A stretch of 39,555 nt of DNA from contig VXPO01000137.1 in the NCBI GenBank assembly GCA_009839505.1, forward strand, positions 4,403 through 43,957. Direction: 5' to 3'. The translations under genes and the position numbers were made by a program. Origin of the DNA: Gammaproteobacteria bacterium. GTDB taxonomy: Bacteria > Pseudomonadota > Gammaproteobacteria > Pseudomonadales > Azotimanducaceae. The notes under the pieces are model-generated. The model saw only the letters and a program-made list of their open reading frames with translations, did not search any database and was not told the DNA's origin. The stretch's first letter is position 1, and each line of letters starts with the position of its first letter. Shown here piece by piece: positions 17,701 through 24,884 of the stretch.

Positions 17701-19776
17701 ATTCGCGATGATGGAGTCGAGACACCGCTCGACGTGATCGAGCGCGTTGTGGACGCACACGACGACGTCGACCCCCGTACTTTCCACCGGAGGAACCTCT
17801 CGGCGTGGTCGCCACGTCTCAGTCGTCCGCGCTGTCGGCGTTTCGGCGACGGGTACGGAGACACTCGAAGGGTCTTTTGGTCGCGGCTTCGGCGGCGCCA
17901 TCGGCGGCACCGCAAGCAGCTTGTCGGGGCTGGTTCGTTGATACTGCCGGTACTTGCCGATGAGCGATCTTGCGCTGTCGGCGGCAGTTGGTGAGATACG
18001 TTTCCCCAACAACCTACGCGGCGAGGAGAGGATCAAGTCTCCCCATCGCCATCGTCGGGAACCGACCAGCGCATCGAAAGTTCCGATAAGGGCGGCGATG
18101 TACGCCCGTTCGCCGCCAATCTGGCTAGCCCGCCGCCGCAGTTCCAAGCTGTGCTCAACTAGACTCCGGGCAAGATCCGCGTGACGGTGCTTCCCCACCT
18201 GCAGGATCTTCTCCACTGCCGGAGTTTCCATCGGCAGACCACGGGTCAGATCCCGCAGTGAATCGTTCTCGGACGTGGCAAACTCGTGGAAAACGCGTGT
18301 ACTTGCGCGATGCTCCGCCGTTGCACGGGACAGCTGTTCGACTACCGTCGAGGTTTTTCTTCTCAGTGCGAGGCGTCGCATGATCGAAACGACTGCATTT
18401 CCCAACCGCCAGCGACGTGAGACAAGCAGGCTTTCGATAGCTGCCCACAGGTCTTCGGCTAGGGATTCGAGCTCGTCTAGCAGAGCCTTCCGACGCTTTA
18501 GCTCGATCGACCAACCGGATATCGTCGACTTGATCTGCTCGCGTCGTTGGGACGCTTCAAACGCGGCGTCGTTGACGGCAGTCCTAGCAGCGCGTAGCCC
18601 CTCTTCCAAGGTCGCAGAATTCAGCTCAAGCTGCGCTTTCTCCGTGACAAGCTGCGCTTTCGCAGTGACAAGCTCCGCTTTCTCGGTGAGCAGTCCCTTC
18701 CGTTCCCGATCGAGGCGGGACTGTTCACCTTCCAGCGCCGCGACCCGCTGCTGACTCAGTTCCAGGCTCGTCTTCAATTGGATCCGCTGCCGGCGCAGGC
18801 TGATGGAATCACGCTCGAGGTTTCTCACGCGGGAGGACTGTTCCCGAATCGACTCGCGGGCATGGCGAAGCTCGGCATTCCGTAGCGTCAACTGCAGCTC
18901 GAGATTCGCTGCACTCAGCTTGCTCTGTGTTTCGCTGGCCTTTTCGGCCCGTTGATCGATGTCGACCGACCGCTCGTGGCGTCCCAGCGCCGCCAAGCAT
19001 GCTTTCGAGACGGCTACTGCAGCCACGGTGTCCTCGCCATCTTCCGCGCCTCGAAGGAGCTCGTAGAGGGTGCGCTGGCTCGACGTTGCCACGGCGTTAA
19101 ATGATCGGATCGTCCTTCGCTGACGATACAAACCATCGTCTAAGAATCTCGCGAGTTCCGTTTGCGTGGGCTTGCGCAACCGGTAGTTCTCCCTTCCGTC
19201 GAGAGCCGCATGCAGCTTGTCGACCGTCCTTGCTGGATCCTGCATGAGATCTTCGTACGCCACGAAAATCCGGTCGAGGCCGGCGGAGTCATTCAGCGCG
19301 CAGCTGGTGTAGTACTCCCACAGGGCGAGTCCAGTGCGGACGGGGATGCCGTCGCGTGCCTTCAGTGAGTCAGCGACCTCCAACGGATTGCGATGGATGA
19401 GAATGCACACCGGAACATCGACCACCTCGCGCCAGACTGGGAACAAAACGCACATTCGCGGCTCCTTGATGAACCACGGACGGTGTGCGTCCAAATTGAG
19501 CACGATGTCGCCAGCCGAAGTGAAATGCGACTCCCGGGCATCCTCAGGTACGGCGTCGAAGTCAAACTTCGACACGCAATCCCAGTCACAGCCTGCCGCG
19601 AAGAGAACGGTGTCGTTGAGCGTGCGAACGTCACGTCGCTCCCAAAACCCCTTTTGGTTTTCGGCGCTGCGTCCAGTACCGATTCGCTCATCACCGAAGT
19701 ACAGTCCCATGAGATTCAGGACTCGGGCCAACGCCGAAGTACCGGACCGGTGCATCCCGAGGACGAAAACCTGCAT
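14755..19776 (-). CDS. Giant sulfotransferase / coiled-coil / multi-glycosyltransferase fusion
   Basis: This is a 1673-residue protein. Residues 1 to about 245 form a sulfotransferase domain: the PAPS 5'-phosphosulfate loop is LGMHRSGTSAL (6-16), and R129 and S137 in HRNPLEVADSL fit the 3'-phosphate site. Residues 270-440 are coiled coil, with heptad-length repeats near 362-385. Two SRRWR membrane-proximal-like motifs (453-457 and 573-577) each close a helical block. A GT2 domain spans about 668-925 (VVNDGSS at 701, NSDT at 755, GEEND near 863). A GT4/WsaF-like domain spans about 967-1345; a Q takes the first place of its E-x7-E motif (Q1232 to E1240). A further GT-B-like half occupies 1350-1673. 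It would sulfate and elongate one glycan. Neighbouring cysC can supply PAPS. No transmembrane helix is obvious. It could be a natural fusion of three or four separate genes. Confidence 0.88.
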   Translation of the reverse strand: MQVFVLGMHRSGTSALARVLNLMGLYFGDERIGTGRSAENQKGFWERRDVRTLNDTVLFAAGCDWDCVSKFDFDAVPEDARESHFTSAGDIVLNLDAHRPWFIKEPRMCVLFPVWREVVDVPVCILIHRNPLEVADSLKARDGIPVRTGLALWEYYTSCALNDSAGLDRIFVAYEDLMQDPARTVDKLHAALDGRENYRLRKPTQTELARFLDDGLYRQRRTIRSFNAVATSSQRTLYELLRGAEDGEDTVAAVAVSKACLAALGRHERSVDIDQRAEKASETQSKLSAANLELQLTLRNAELRHARESIREQSSRVRNLERDSISLRRQRIQLKTSLELSQQRVAALEGEQSRLDRERKGLLTEKAELVTAKAQLVTEKAQLELNSATLEEGLRAARTAVNDAAFEASQRREQIKSTISGWSIELKRRKALLDELESLAEDLWAAIESLLVSRRWRLGNAVVSIMRRLALRRKTSTVVEQLSRATAEHRASTRVFHEFATSENDSLRDLTRGLPMETPAVEKILQVGKHRHADLARSLVEHSLELRRRASQIGGERAYIAALIGTFDALVGSRRWRWGDLILSSPRRLLGKRISPTAADSARSLIGKYRQYQRTSPDKLLAVPPMAPPKPRPKDPSSVSVPVAETPTARTTETWRPRREVPPVESTGVDVVVCVHNALDHVERCLDSIIANTTVDYRLIVVNDGSSEATTLWLRRFAARWPVVQLIETGGPVGYTCAANQGLRSSSRGKVVLLNSDTIVPRLWLEGLLQCMASDESVGMVGPLSNAASWQSIPERSDAQGGWAVNDLPSGYNVDEFGELVHRVSEFRFPRVAFLNGFCLLIDRRVIDQVGYLDEESFPRGYGEENDYCLRAREAGFELAVADHCYVYHAKSRSFGSANRDKLAKDGHEALFRKYGRALVEVGTDAVRKSPELAAIRSRVTSFIRDGRPTVGVSEPGRDTDAGGGPRSVLFVLPVRGGSGGANSVIQEAAGMRDLGVDARVATNWQSVESMRHFYGELLDGSLVSYDSPADLVEKAEPFDVVVATLWTTPQLLQPIAARWPDKLFAYYVQDYEPWFYAPDSDERSAAFASYTRVPGMLLMAKTDWICRTVREHHRMEVCRVSPSLDHEVFHPDRAHDTRDATVTVLAMIRPVTPRRAPLRTLRVLRRVALSVPEARVVSFGCETQDISDCIETHKSDLKLDFELENHGVLTRDAVADLMRSADIFVDLSDYQAFGRTGLEAMACGCAVVLPARGGVYEYAVDGDNACVVDTAVPDAVEDAVIRLVKDRSLRDKLRQQGLETASRYSIVRASLSELSAFRLAWRHADLGRKPHPIALRRGVEPVSADETGEVTVAVLVARGGGDPVAQSKLEQRVLRPLRHRSLRARVVVREVHSLAELRDGNCGACVVHDAVLTADCGVDEIAASCRKAGARLVCATGDVWSENAMALARAADRVVVPSASLARSYADVGAEVRQVPPALDESLWLESSVVGERSVAERHGSDVTQVLFIGSEDELQIVLPAWREVLARSEHPLTLTLVGELPSDSELGYRVFPGSKSSHEDFVESLRAHNLWDIAVLPVTESSVDADLRFLWLSALGVATVGSDCGSHAALTRNGESALLVGSSRQDWIDGLLSLVNDIDLRDALASQAAYDLETGHTLNRHAWRYFQAFAG
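18628..18690 (-). repeat. Three 21-bp tandem repeats inside the coiled coil
   Basis: Three consecutive, nearly identical 21-base units encode seven-residue units such as LVTEKAQ, LVTAKAQ and LLTEKAE in the giant protein. They keep the reading frame and lengthen the coiled coil by whole heptads, as expected from recent replication slippage. Confidence 0.75.
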
Positions 19777-19840
19777 TCCGAAAAGATCTCCTGCTGCGCG
19801 GCTGGCCGATCCAGCCGACTAGCCGGGCTGGAGGCAAGTG

Positions 19841-20695
19841 ATGCCTTGGTATGGCTGCGGCGTGTGGTACGCTTCAACGGCCACGGAGCTTATCACGGAA
19901 CCACCAAGGTCCTTGGGTACCGACATCGAGATGACCCCCCCGTCAGCAGGCCAACACGCCGTCGCCCATGCCGTGCCCGAGGAGGTGTCGAGTCCCTCCA
20001 ACTCCGAGCGGTTGGCGGACTTCGACTTTCTGGATTTGGGTGCCTCCAAGGGCATGATGATCGACTTCGCCAAACGGGAGCTCGGTGGTACCCGGGGGAT
20101 GGGAATCGACATCAATGCCGCCAAGGTCGAGGTCATGCAGCAGCGCGGCTACGACTGCCTTCTGGCCGACGCGACGAGAATGGAATTTCCCTCCGACTCC
20201 GTGCGTTTCGTCACGATGTGCCACTTCCTCGAACACCTTCCCAACTACGCTGCCATAGAACGGTCCATTCAGTGCGCTGCCAGCGTCGCGACGGACTTCA
20301 TCTATATTCAAGGTCCGTATTTCGATGCGGACAGGTATCTCCATGATCGCGCTCTCAAGTATTTCTGGTCAGACTGGAGCGGGCACACATGTCACTTGAC
20401 CACCGACTTCCTCGGCGCGTTGCTCGACGGCAATGGTCTGAGCGACTACGTGATGCTGGGGCGCAAGCCCGTGGAGGACTCGTCGCACCCGAGCATTCTT
20501 CCCCTCGACGCGCCGATCGATCAGCACGAATACGATCCCGACATTCATTCTCCCAAGAGTCTCGTTGCATTCGATGCCAGTCTCTACATGGAGATCATCT
20601 GCGTCGTGGCTCTGCGGCCGCTGGAAAACTGGAACGAGATCGTAACCGCCCCGACTGACTGCCACCTCATTCGCGGGACGCTGCCGTACGGATAG
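19841..20695 (+). CDS. Class I SAM-dependent methyltransferase
   Basis: This is a 284-residue protein. Motif I of a Rossmann methyltransferase is FLDLGASKG (63-71). It is followed by an acidic end of strand 2 (GIDIN), a LLADATRMEFPSDS motif and the CHFLEHLPN post-motif, all typical of class I enzymes. A C-terminal WSDWSGHTCH segment is unusual and could hold acceptor-binding residues. It starts 64 bases from the divergent giant gene, so it probably belongs to the glycan locus and may methylate a sugar, though no acceptor can be read from sequence. GGAGG at 19829-19833 supports the ATG at 19841; a GTG at 19838 and an ATG at 19931 are alternatives. It is convergent with rmlD, 24 bases away. Confidence 0.83.
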   Translation: MPWYGCGVWYASTATELITEPPRSLGTDIEMTPPSAGQHAVAHAVPEEVSSPSNSERLADFDFLDLGASKGMMIDFAKRELGGTRGMGIDINAAKVEVMQQRGYDCLLADATRMEFPSDSVRFVTMCHFLEHLPNYAAIERSIQCAASVATDFIYIQGPYFDADRYLHDRALKYFWSDWSGHTCHLTTDFLGALLDGNGLSDYVMLGRKPVEDSSHPSILPLDAPIDQHEYDPDIHSPKSLVAFDASLYMEIICVVALRPLENWNEIVTAPTDCHLIRGTLPYG

Positions 20696-20719
20696 TCGCA
20701 GCCGCGACAGCCGCGGGCT

Positions 20720-21601
20720 TCATCGTCGACGGCACAGACTCTCGACGTAGGCCCGCAAACACGGCTCCCATGCAGGGGGCTCCAAGTTGAAGGTCTCGGC
20801 CAGCCTTGCGGACCCGAGGCTTGAATTGCGCGGCCGCAACGCTTTGGTGGGCCATTGCGACGAGCGGATCGCATGCACTGCGGGCCGAGTGGCCAACAAG
20901 CCGGTCTCGACCCCGGTGTCGACGATGGCACGTGCGAACTGGCACCACGACAGCGACGGCTTCGTGGAGAAGTGATAGGTTCCCCAAGCGTGTTCCCGAG
21001 TAGCCCCAAACTTGGCGATCCGGCGCACGGCGGACGCGATCTCTACCGCAGGACACGGCGTTCCGATCTGATCGTCCACGACGGAAATCTCGCGTCGCTC
21101 TCCGGCGAGCCGAAGCATGGTGTCGACGAAGCTTCTTCCCGTGCTGCCGAAGACCCAGCTCACGCGCAGGATCAAGTGTCTGTCCGTGGCTGAACGCAGG
21201 GACTCCTCCCCCGCGAGCTTCGTCGCGCCGTAGACGTTCAAGGGGTTCGGAACGTCGTCCTCCACGTACGGTCCGTCCTTGGTGCCATCGAACACGTAGT
21301 CCGTGGACAGATGGACGAGGCCGATGCCACGGTCGTGACATGCCCGACCCAAACCCCCGACCGCCTCGGCGTTTACCCGGCGTGCGGTGGCCGGTTCATC
21401 CTCGGCCCGGTCCACGGCGGTGTATGCCGCGCAGTTCACCAGCATCTCGGGCGCACACTCGTCGAGCCGTAGTCCGACCTGCTCCGCGTCCGTGATGTCC
21501 AAGTCGTGCCGGTCGAATCCCACGACCTGGAAGTCGTCCTGGGCTAGGCGCAGCATCTCCGACCCGACCTGTCCGCCGGCGCCGGTGACCAGAACCTTCA
21601 C
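20720..21601 (-). CDS. rmlD: dTDP-4-dehydrorhamnose reductase
   Basis: This is a 293-residue short-chain dehydrogenase/reductase. The nucleotide loop is GAGGQVG (7-13). The DLDITD strand, NCAAYTAVDRAE, the STDYVFDG motif and the catalytic YGATK are all as in RmlD. It performs the last step, NAD(P)H reduction of dTDP-4-keto-rhamnose to dTDP-L-rhamnose. It is the final gene of the rmlA-rmlC-rmlD operon; its ATG overlaps the rmlC stop by four bases. Length and motifs are normal, so an active enzyme is expected. Confidence 0.95.
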   Translation of the reverse strand: MKVLVTGAGGQVGSEMLRLAQDDFQVVGFDRHDLDITDAEQVGLRLDECAPEMLVNCAAYTAVDRAEDEPATARRVNAEAVGGLGRACHDRGIGLVHLSTDYVFDGTKDGPYVEDDVPNPLNVYGATKLAGEESLRSATDRHLILRVSWVFGSTGRSFVDTMLRLAGERREISVVDDQIGTPCPAVEIASAVRRIAKFGATREHAWGTYHFSTKPSLSWCQFARAIVDTGVETGLLATRPAVHAIRSSQWPTKALRPRNSSLGSARLAETFNLEPPAWEPCLRAYVESLCRRR

Positions 21602-22137
21602 TTCGACAGGTACTCGTCGAGAGTGGGGTTCACACGATCAGCAGCCGACACGATCGGATCCCGAACCGGCCAGTCGATGCCGATGGCGGGATCATTCCAG
21701 AGCACGCCTCGGCTGTCGCCCGGGCGATAGTAGGCGGTGCACTTGTACTCGAAGTCGGCGACGTCGGAAAGAACGCAGAACCCGTGGGCGTAGCCTGGGG
21801 GAATGAACAATTGCCGGTGGTCCGTGTCGTCCAGGTAGACACCCACATGCTGACGAAACGTCGGCGAGGTCGGATCGATGTCCACGGCGACGTCGAACAC
21901 GCGGCCCCGGGCTATGCGTACCAGCTTGCCCTGGGGTTCGGTCTCCTGGAAGTGCAACCCGCGCAACACGCCCCGCCGGGACCGCGAGTGGTTGTCCTGC
22001 ACGAAGTCGCGGCCGAAGGCGCGGTGTGCGTCGTAGCGCTCCTTGCTGTAGGCCTCGAGAAGGAAACCGCGGTCGTCGCGATGCACGTCGGGTTGGACGA
22101 TCACCACCCCGGCAAGCGCGGTCTCCTCAATACGCAT
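21598..22137 (-). CDS. rmlC: dTDP-4-dehydrorhamnose 3,5-epimerase
   Basis: This is a 179-residue cupin epimerase. DDRGF (21-25), the base-bearing RGLHFQ (H62), GKLVR, the IPPGYAHGF loop and KCTAYY are diagnostic. It inverts C3 and C5 of dTDP-4-keto-6-deoxyglucose. The ATG at 22137 is chosen because MRIEET is the usual beginning and the alternative upstream start at 22218 lies wholly in rmlA. The gene overlaps the rmlA stop by 11 bases and the rmlD start by four, so all three are translationally coupled. Confidence 0.95.
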   Translation of the reverse strand: MRIEETALAGVVIVQPDVHRDDRGFLLEAYSKERYDAHRAFGRDFVQDNHSRSRRGVLRGLHFQETEPQGKLVRIARGRVFDVAVDIDPTSPTFRQHVGVYLDDTDHRQLFIPPGYAHGFCVLSDVADFEYKCTAYYRPGDSRGVLWNDPAIGIDWPVRDPIVSAADRVNPTLDEYLSK

Positions 22138-23038
22138 CGTTCTTGCCGTCGGCGTCCGGATTCGCCACGAGGTCGTGGAGGTAGTCGGCGTAGCCCCGCC
22201 CCTGGAGGCTGTCGGCAAGCGCCGCCAGTTCGCCGTCGGTAATCCAGCCCATGCGCCAAGCGACCTCCTCGGGGCACGCTACTTTCAGTCCCTGGCGGTG
22301 TTCGATGGTCTGCACGAACTGGCTGGCTTCGAGCAGCGACTCCGGCGTACCCGTGTCCAGCCACGCCATGCCGCGTCCAAACTGCACCACGTCCAGCATC
22401 CCGCGCCGAAGGTACACGCGGTTCAGGTCGGTGATCTCGAGCTCGCCCCGCGTCGACGGTTGGAGCGACTCGGCGATCCGTACGACCTCGTTGTCGTAGA
22501 CGTAGAGTCCGGTGACCGCCAGGTTTGACTTCGGCGTCGCGGGTTTCTCCTCGATGTCCACCGGACGGCCGTCGGCATCGTGGGTCAGCACGCCGAACCC
22601 GCGTGGATCCTTGACGGGATACGTAAACACCGTCGCGCCGCGGTTGTTGGCGATCGCCTGCTGAGTCTTCAGCGCCAGTTCGCTGCCGAAGAAGACGTTG
22701 TCGCCGAGGATCAACGTCACCGGATCGCCGCCAACGAAGTCGCGACCAATGACGAAGGCGTGGGCCAGCCCCTTGGGTTCGTCTTGGACCGCATACGACA
22801 AGGCCATTCCCCACTGTGAGCCGTCGCCGAGCAGCTCCTTGAGCCGCGGCGTGTCTTTCGGCGTGGAGATGATGAGAATCTCGCGTACCCCGCCGAGCAT
22901 GAGCGTCGTCAACGGGTAGTAGACCATCGGCTTGTCGTAGATCGGCAGCAGCTGCTTGCTGACCGCGATCGTGATCGGATGCAGGCGGAGGTTGCGCCCG
23001 CCGGCGAGGACGATTCCCTTGCTTGCCGCGAAGTTCAT
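22127..23038 (-). CDS. rmlA: Glucose-1-phosphate thymidylyltransferase (variant nucleotide loop)
   Basis: This is a 303-residue nucleotidyltransferase. It has SKQLLPIYDKPMVYYPL, the LGDNVFFG metal/sugar motif, GFGVLTHD, EEKPATPKS and the WLDTGTPESL segment typical of RmlA. It joins glucose-1-phosphate and dTTP to give dTDP-glucose, the first step of the rhamnose pathway. The usual nucleotide loop GGSGTRL is GGRNLRL here, so the inner glycine and threonine are replaced by N and L, while the arginine and the following HPIT are kept. It is the first gene of the rmlACD operon. The ATG at 23038 opens the first strand. The 49 bases before it, up to the end of the PMT-like gene, show no clear promoter. 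Confidence 0.94.
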   Translation of the reverse strand: MNFAASKGIVLAGGRNLRLHPITIAVSKQLLPIYDKPMVYYPLTTLMLGGVREILIISTPKDTPRLKELLGDGSQWGMALSYAVQDEPKGLAHAFVIGRDFVGGDPVTLILGDNVFFGSELALKTQQAIANNRGATVFTYPVKDPRGFGVLTHDADGRPVDIEEKPATPKSNLAVTGLYVYDNEVVRIAESLQPSTRGELEITDLNRVYLRRGMLDVVQFGRGMAWLDTGTPESLLEASQFVQTIEHRQGLKVACPEEVAWRMGWITDGELAALADSLQGRGYADYLHDLVANPDADGKNDAY

Positions 23039-23087
23039 ACCCGCTCCATTATCGAGCTAATCCGCCGCCGCGCGTGGCGCATTCTGC

Positions 23088-24800
23088 TCAGGAGTTCAGA
23101 AGACGAATTTCGACCGCAGGTCTCCCGGTGGGCGCTGCGACAGGATAGTTGAACTTCAGGTTTCGGCCGCCAAACGACTGGAGCACCTTCATTCCTGCAC
23201 CGTCTACGGCTTCATTCAACGCCGCCGCCTGTTCCTCCCCGGGGAAGCGAGGATCGAAACCCCACCTTGGTACGAGCACCACCACGGGGCCATCCGTCGG
23301 CTTGGCCAACGCTTTGATAGCGCCTATGGAGTCGAGGGACTTGAAGTCATTCATCCGAATGTCATAGCCGCGCGAGTTGAGCCGCCGCACGTCGAGCCCG
23401 AGTTCATTGGGGACAACGACTGCCCAGTCCAACGGTACGTTGTCCTCGATCCAAGACACGGCCTCGACCCGCGACTCCGGAGGCACGCGAAATTGGTCTG
23501 GGAAGGCGATGCACGGACCCGCCATCGCGCCGACGAAAGCCAAAGGGACCACCACCGTGCCGACAAGCCTGCGCGTTGCGCCCGGCACCCATCGGTCGAC
23601 GACGTGTCGGTTCACCACCGCCGCAATCCCGTAGACGCCTGCGGCAACCAGCACCGCAAAGAGGGGGAAGATGGGCAGGATGTTGCGCGGGAACTCTACG
23701 CGCTGACTGGCGAGCAGCGCGAGTAGCACGAGCGGGAATGAGACCAGTATGAGCGTTCGTCTCCAATCCGACATCGCGCTCGTCACCAGCCCGACCAATG
23801 CTACGCCTAGCGCGATGACCCCGAAGTCCTTCGCCAGCACGTTGCCGTAATAGATGAGTTTGCCCAGTCCCGGATCGTCCTCGTAGCCGGGGTGGCCCGA
23901 CGCATAGTGATAGGCGTCATAGGCCAATCCACCGAGAAAGGCCGGCAGGTCCAAGACGGTGTACGGGCTGGTGGCCACGAAAGCGACACCCGCAATGAGC
24001 ACCGCAGCGGCGACCCTGTCGAGTCGTCGTCCACGCTCGCTGAACAACCAGATGGACAAGCATACGGGCACCAGCACAAGGCAATAGATGTACTTGCTGC
24101 CCGCCGCCAGGCCAGCGCAGATCGCCGGCACGACGACTAGCCATCGTAGGCCGGGGCGGTGGGTACCCCTTAGCGCCGCGGCAACGGCCAGCGCGACAAA
24201 GCAAGTTCCGACAATGTCGACGTTGACGTACCTCCACGACATGAGAAAGAAAAACGGCGACAACGTTAGGATCAACGGCGCCAACACCAGCGCACCGGGT
24301 CTCTGCAGAAGGCAGAACGAAACGGCTCCCGTTGCTGCGAGAGCGACCACCGAGAACACCGCGAAGAGTCGCCTCGCGGTCTCCGCGATGGTAGGGACCG
24401 AGTAGTACGGATAGGACACGTTGCCGATGTCCTCGACTGTCTGGACTTCGAGCTTTGCCGCGGCCCGGACGAACCCAACACCCAATCCACCGGCCGCCAA
24501 ATAGATCGGCAGTGACGGGTAGATGAACCGGCCAGGATGGTAGTGTCCAGTCTTCAAGATGTTCGCGGCCGGTTTCATGACGGCTCCCTCGTCGGGGTGC
24601 GTGGGATAGGGCAAGGAGCCGTCGATATGCTGGTTCCGCAGCCAAAAGGAGACCGCGCAGATGAGCAAAAGCACGAGCAGCCACCCGATCATGGACGTCC
24701 CCGGTTTGCCGAATACCCGTGCGGCAAGGGCGCGCAAGGACCAGCGTAGCCCAACGGTTTCGTGATCCTCACTGGCCACGGCTTTGGACACTCCCCCCAT
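23088..24800 (-). CDS. PMT/ArnT-like membrane glycosyltransferase
   Basis: This is a polytopic protein of about 570 residues with roughly ten membrane segments, starting with IGWLLVLLLICAVSFWLR. The first extracytoplasmic loop ends in YPTHPDEGAVMK, the acidic DE motif of GT39/PMT-type transferases, which use lipid-linked sugars. A soluble C-terminal part (about 450-570) follows the last helix. It would act on the outer face of the inner membrane, adding a sugar from a polyprenyl donor to glycan, lipid or protein. The start is uncertain: ATG at 24800 is given, and a GTG somewhat downstream is possible. Longer in-frame extensions run antisense to mnmC and are not credible. It lies upstream of rmlACD in the same direction, and the two may share a transcript. 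Confidence 0.78.
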   Translation of the reverse strand: MGGVSKAVASEDHETVGLRWSLRALAARVFGKPGTSMIGWLLVLLLICAVSFWLRNQHIDGSLPYPTHPDEGAVMKPAANILKTGHYHPGRFIYPSLPIYLAAGGLGVGFVRAAAKLEVQTVEDIGNVSYPYYSVPTIAETARRLFAVFSVVALAATGAVSFCLLQRPGALVLAPLILTLSPFFFLMSWRYVNVDIVGTCFVALAVAAALRGTHRPGLRWLVVVPAICAGLAAGSKYIYCLVLVPVCLSIWLFSERGRRLDRVAAAVLIAGVAFVATSPYTVLDLPAFLGGLAYDAYHYASGHPGYEDDPGLGKLIYYGNVLAKDFGVIALGVALVGLVTSAMSDWRRTLILVSFPLVLLALLASQRVEFPRNILPIFPLFAVLVAAGVYGIAAVVNRHVVDRWVPGATRRLVGTVVVPLAFVGAMAGPCIAFPDQFRVPPESRVEAVSWIEDNVPLDWAVVVPNELGLDVRRLNSRGYDIRMNDFKSLDSIGAIKALAKPTDGPVVVLVPRWGFDPRFPGEEQAAALNEAVDGAGMKVLQSFGGRNLKFNYPVAAPTGRPAVEIRLLNS

Positions 24801-24884
24801 ACGGTTTGCCGAGACGCATCGTGCTCGTCGCCGCCATGCTAACCCACTTGCCGCTGTAGGACGTTCACTCCCAAACGAGTACCG

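Noticed and set aside
18628-18690. Possible CRISPR-like or regulatory tandem array
   Set aside because: The units are 21 bases, contiguous without spacers, in frame, and encode coiled-coil heptads.
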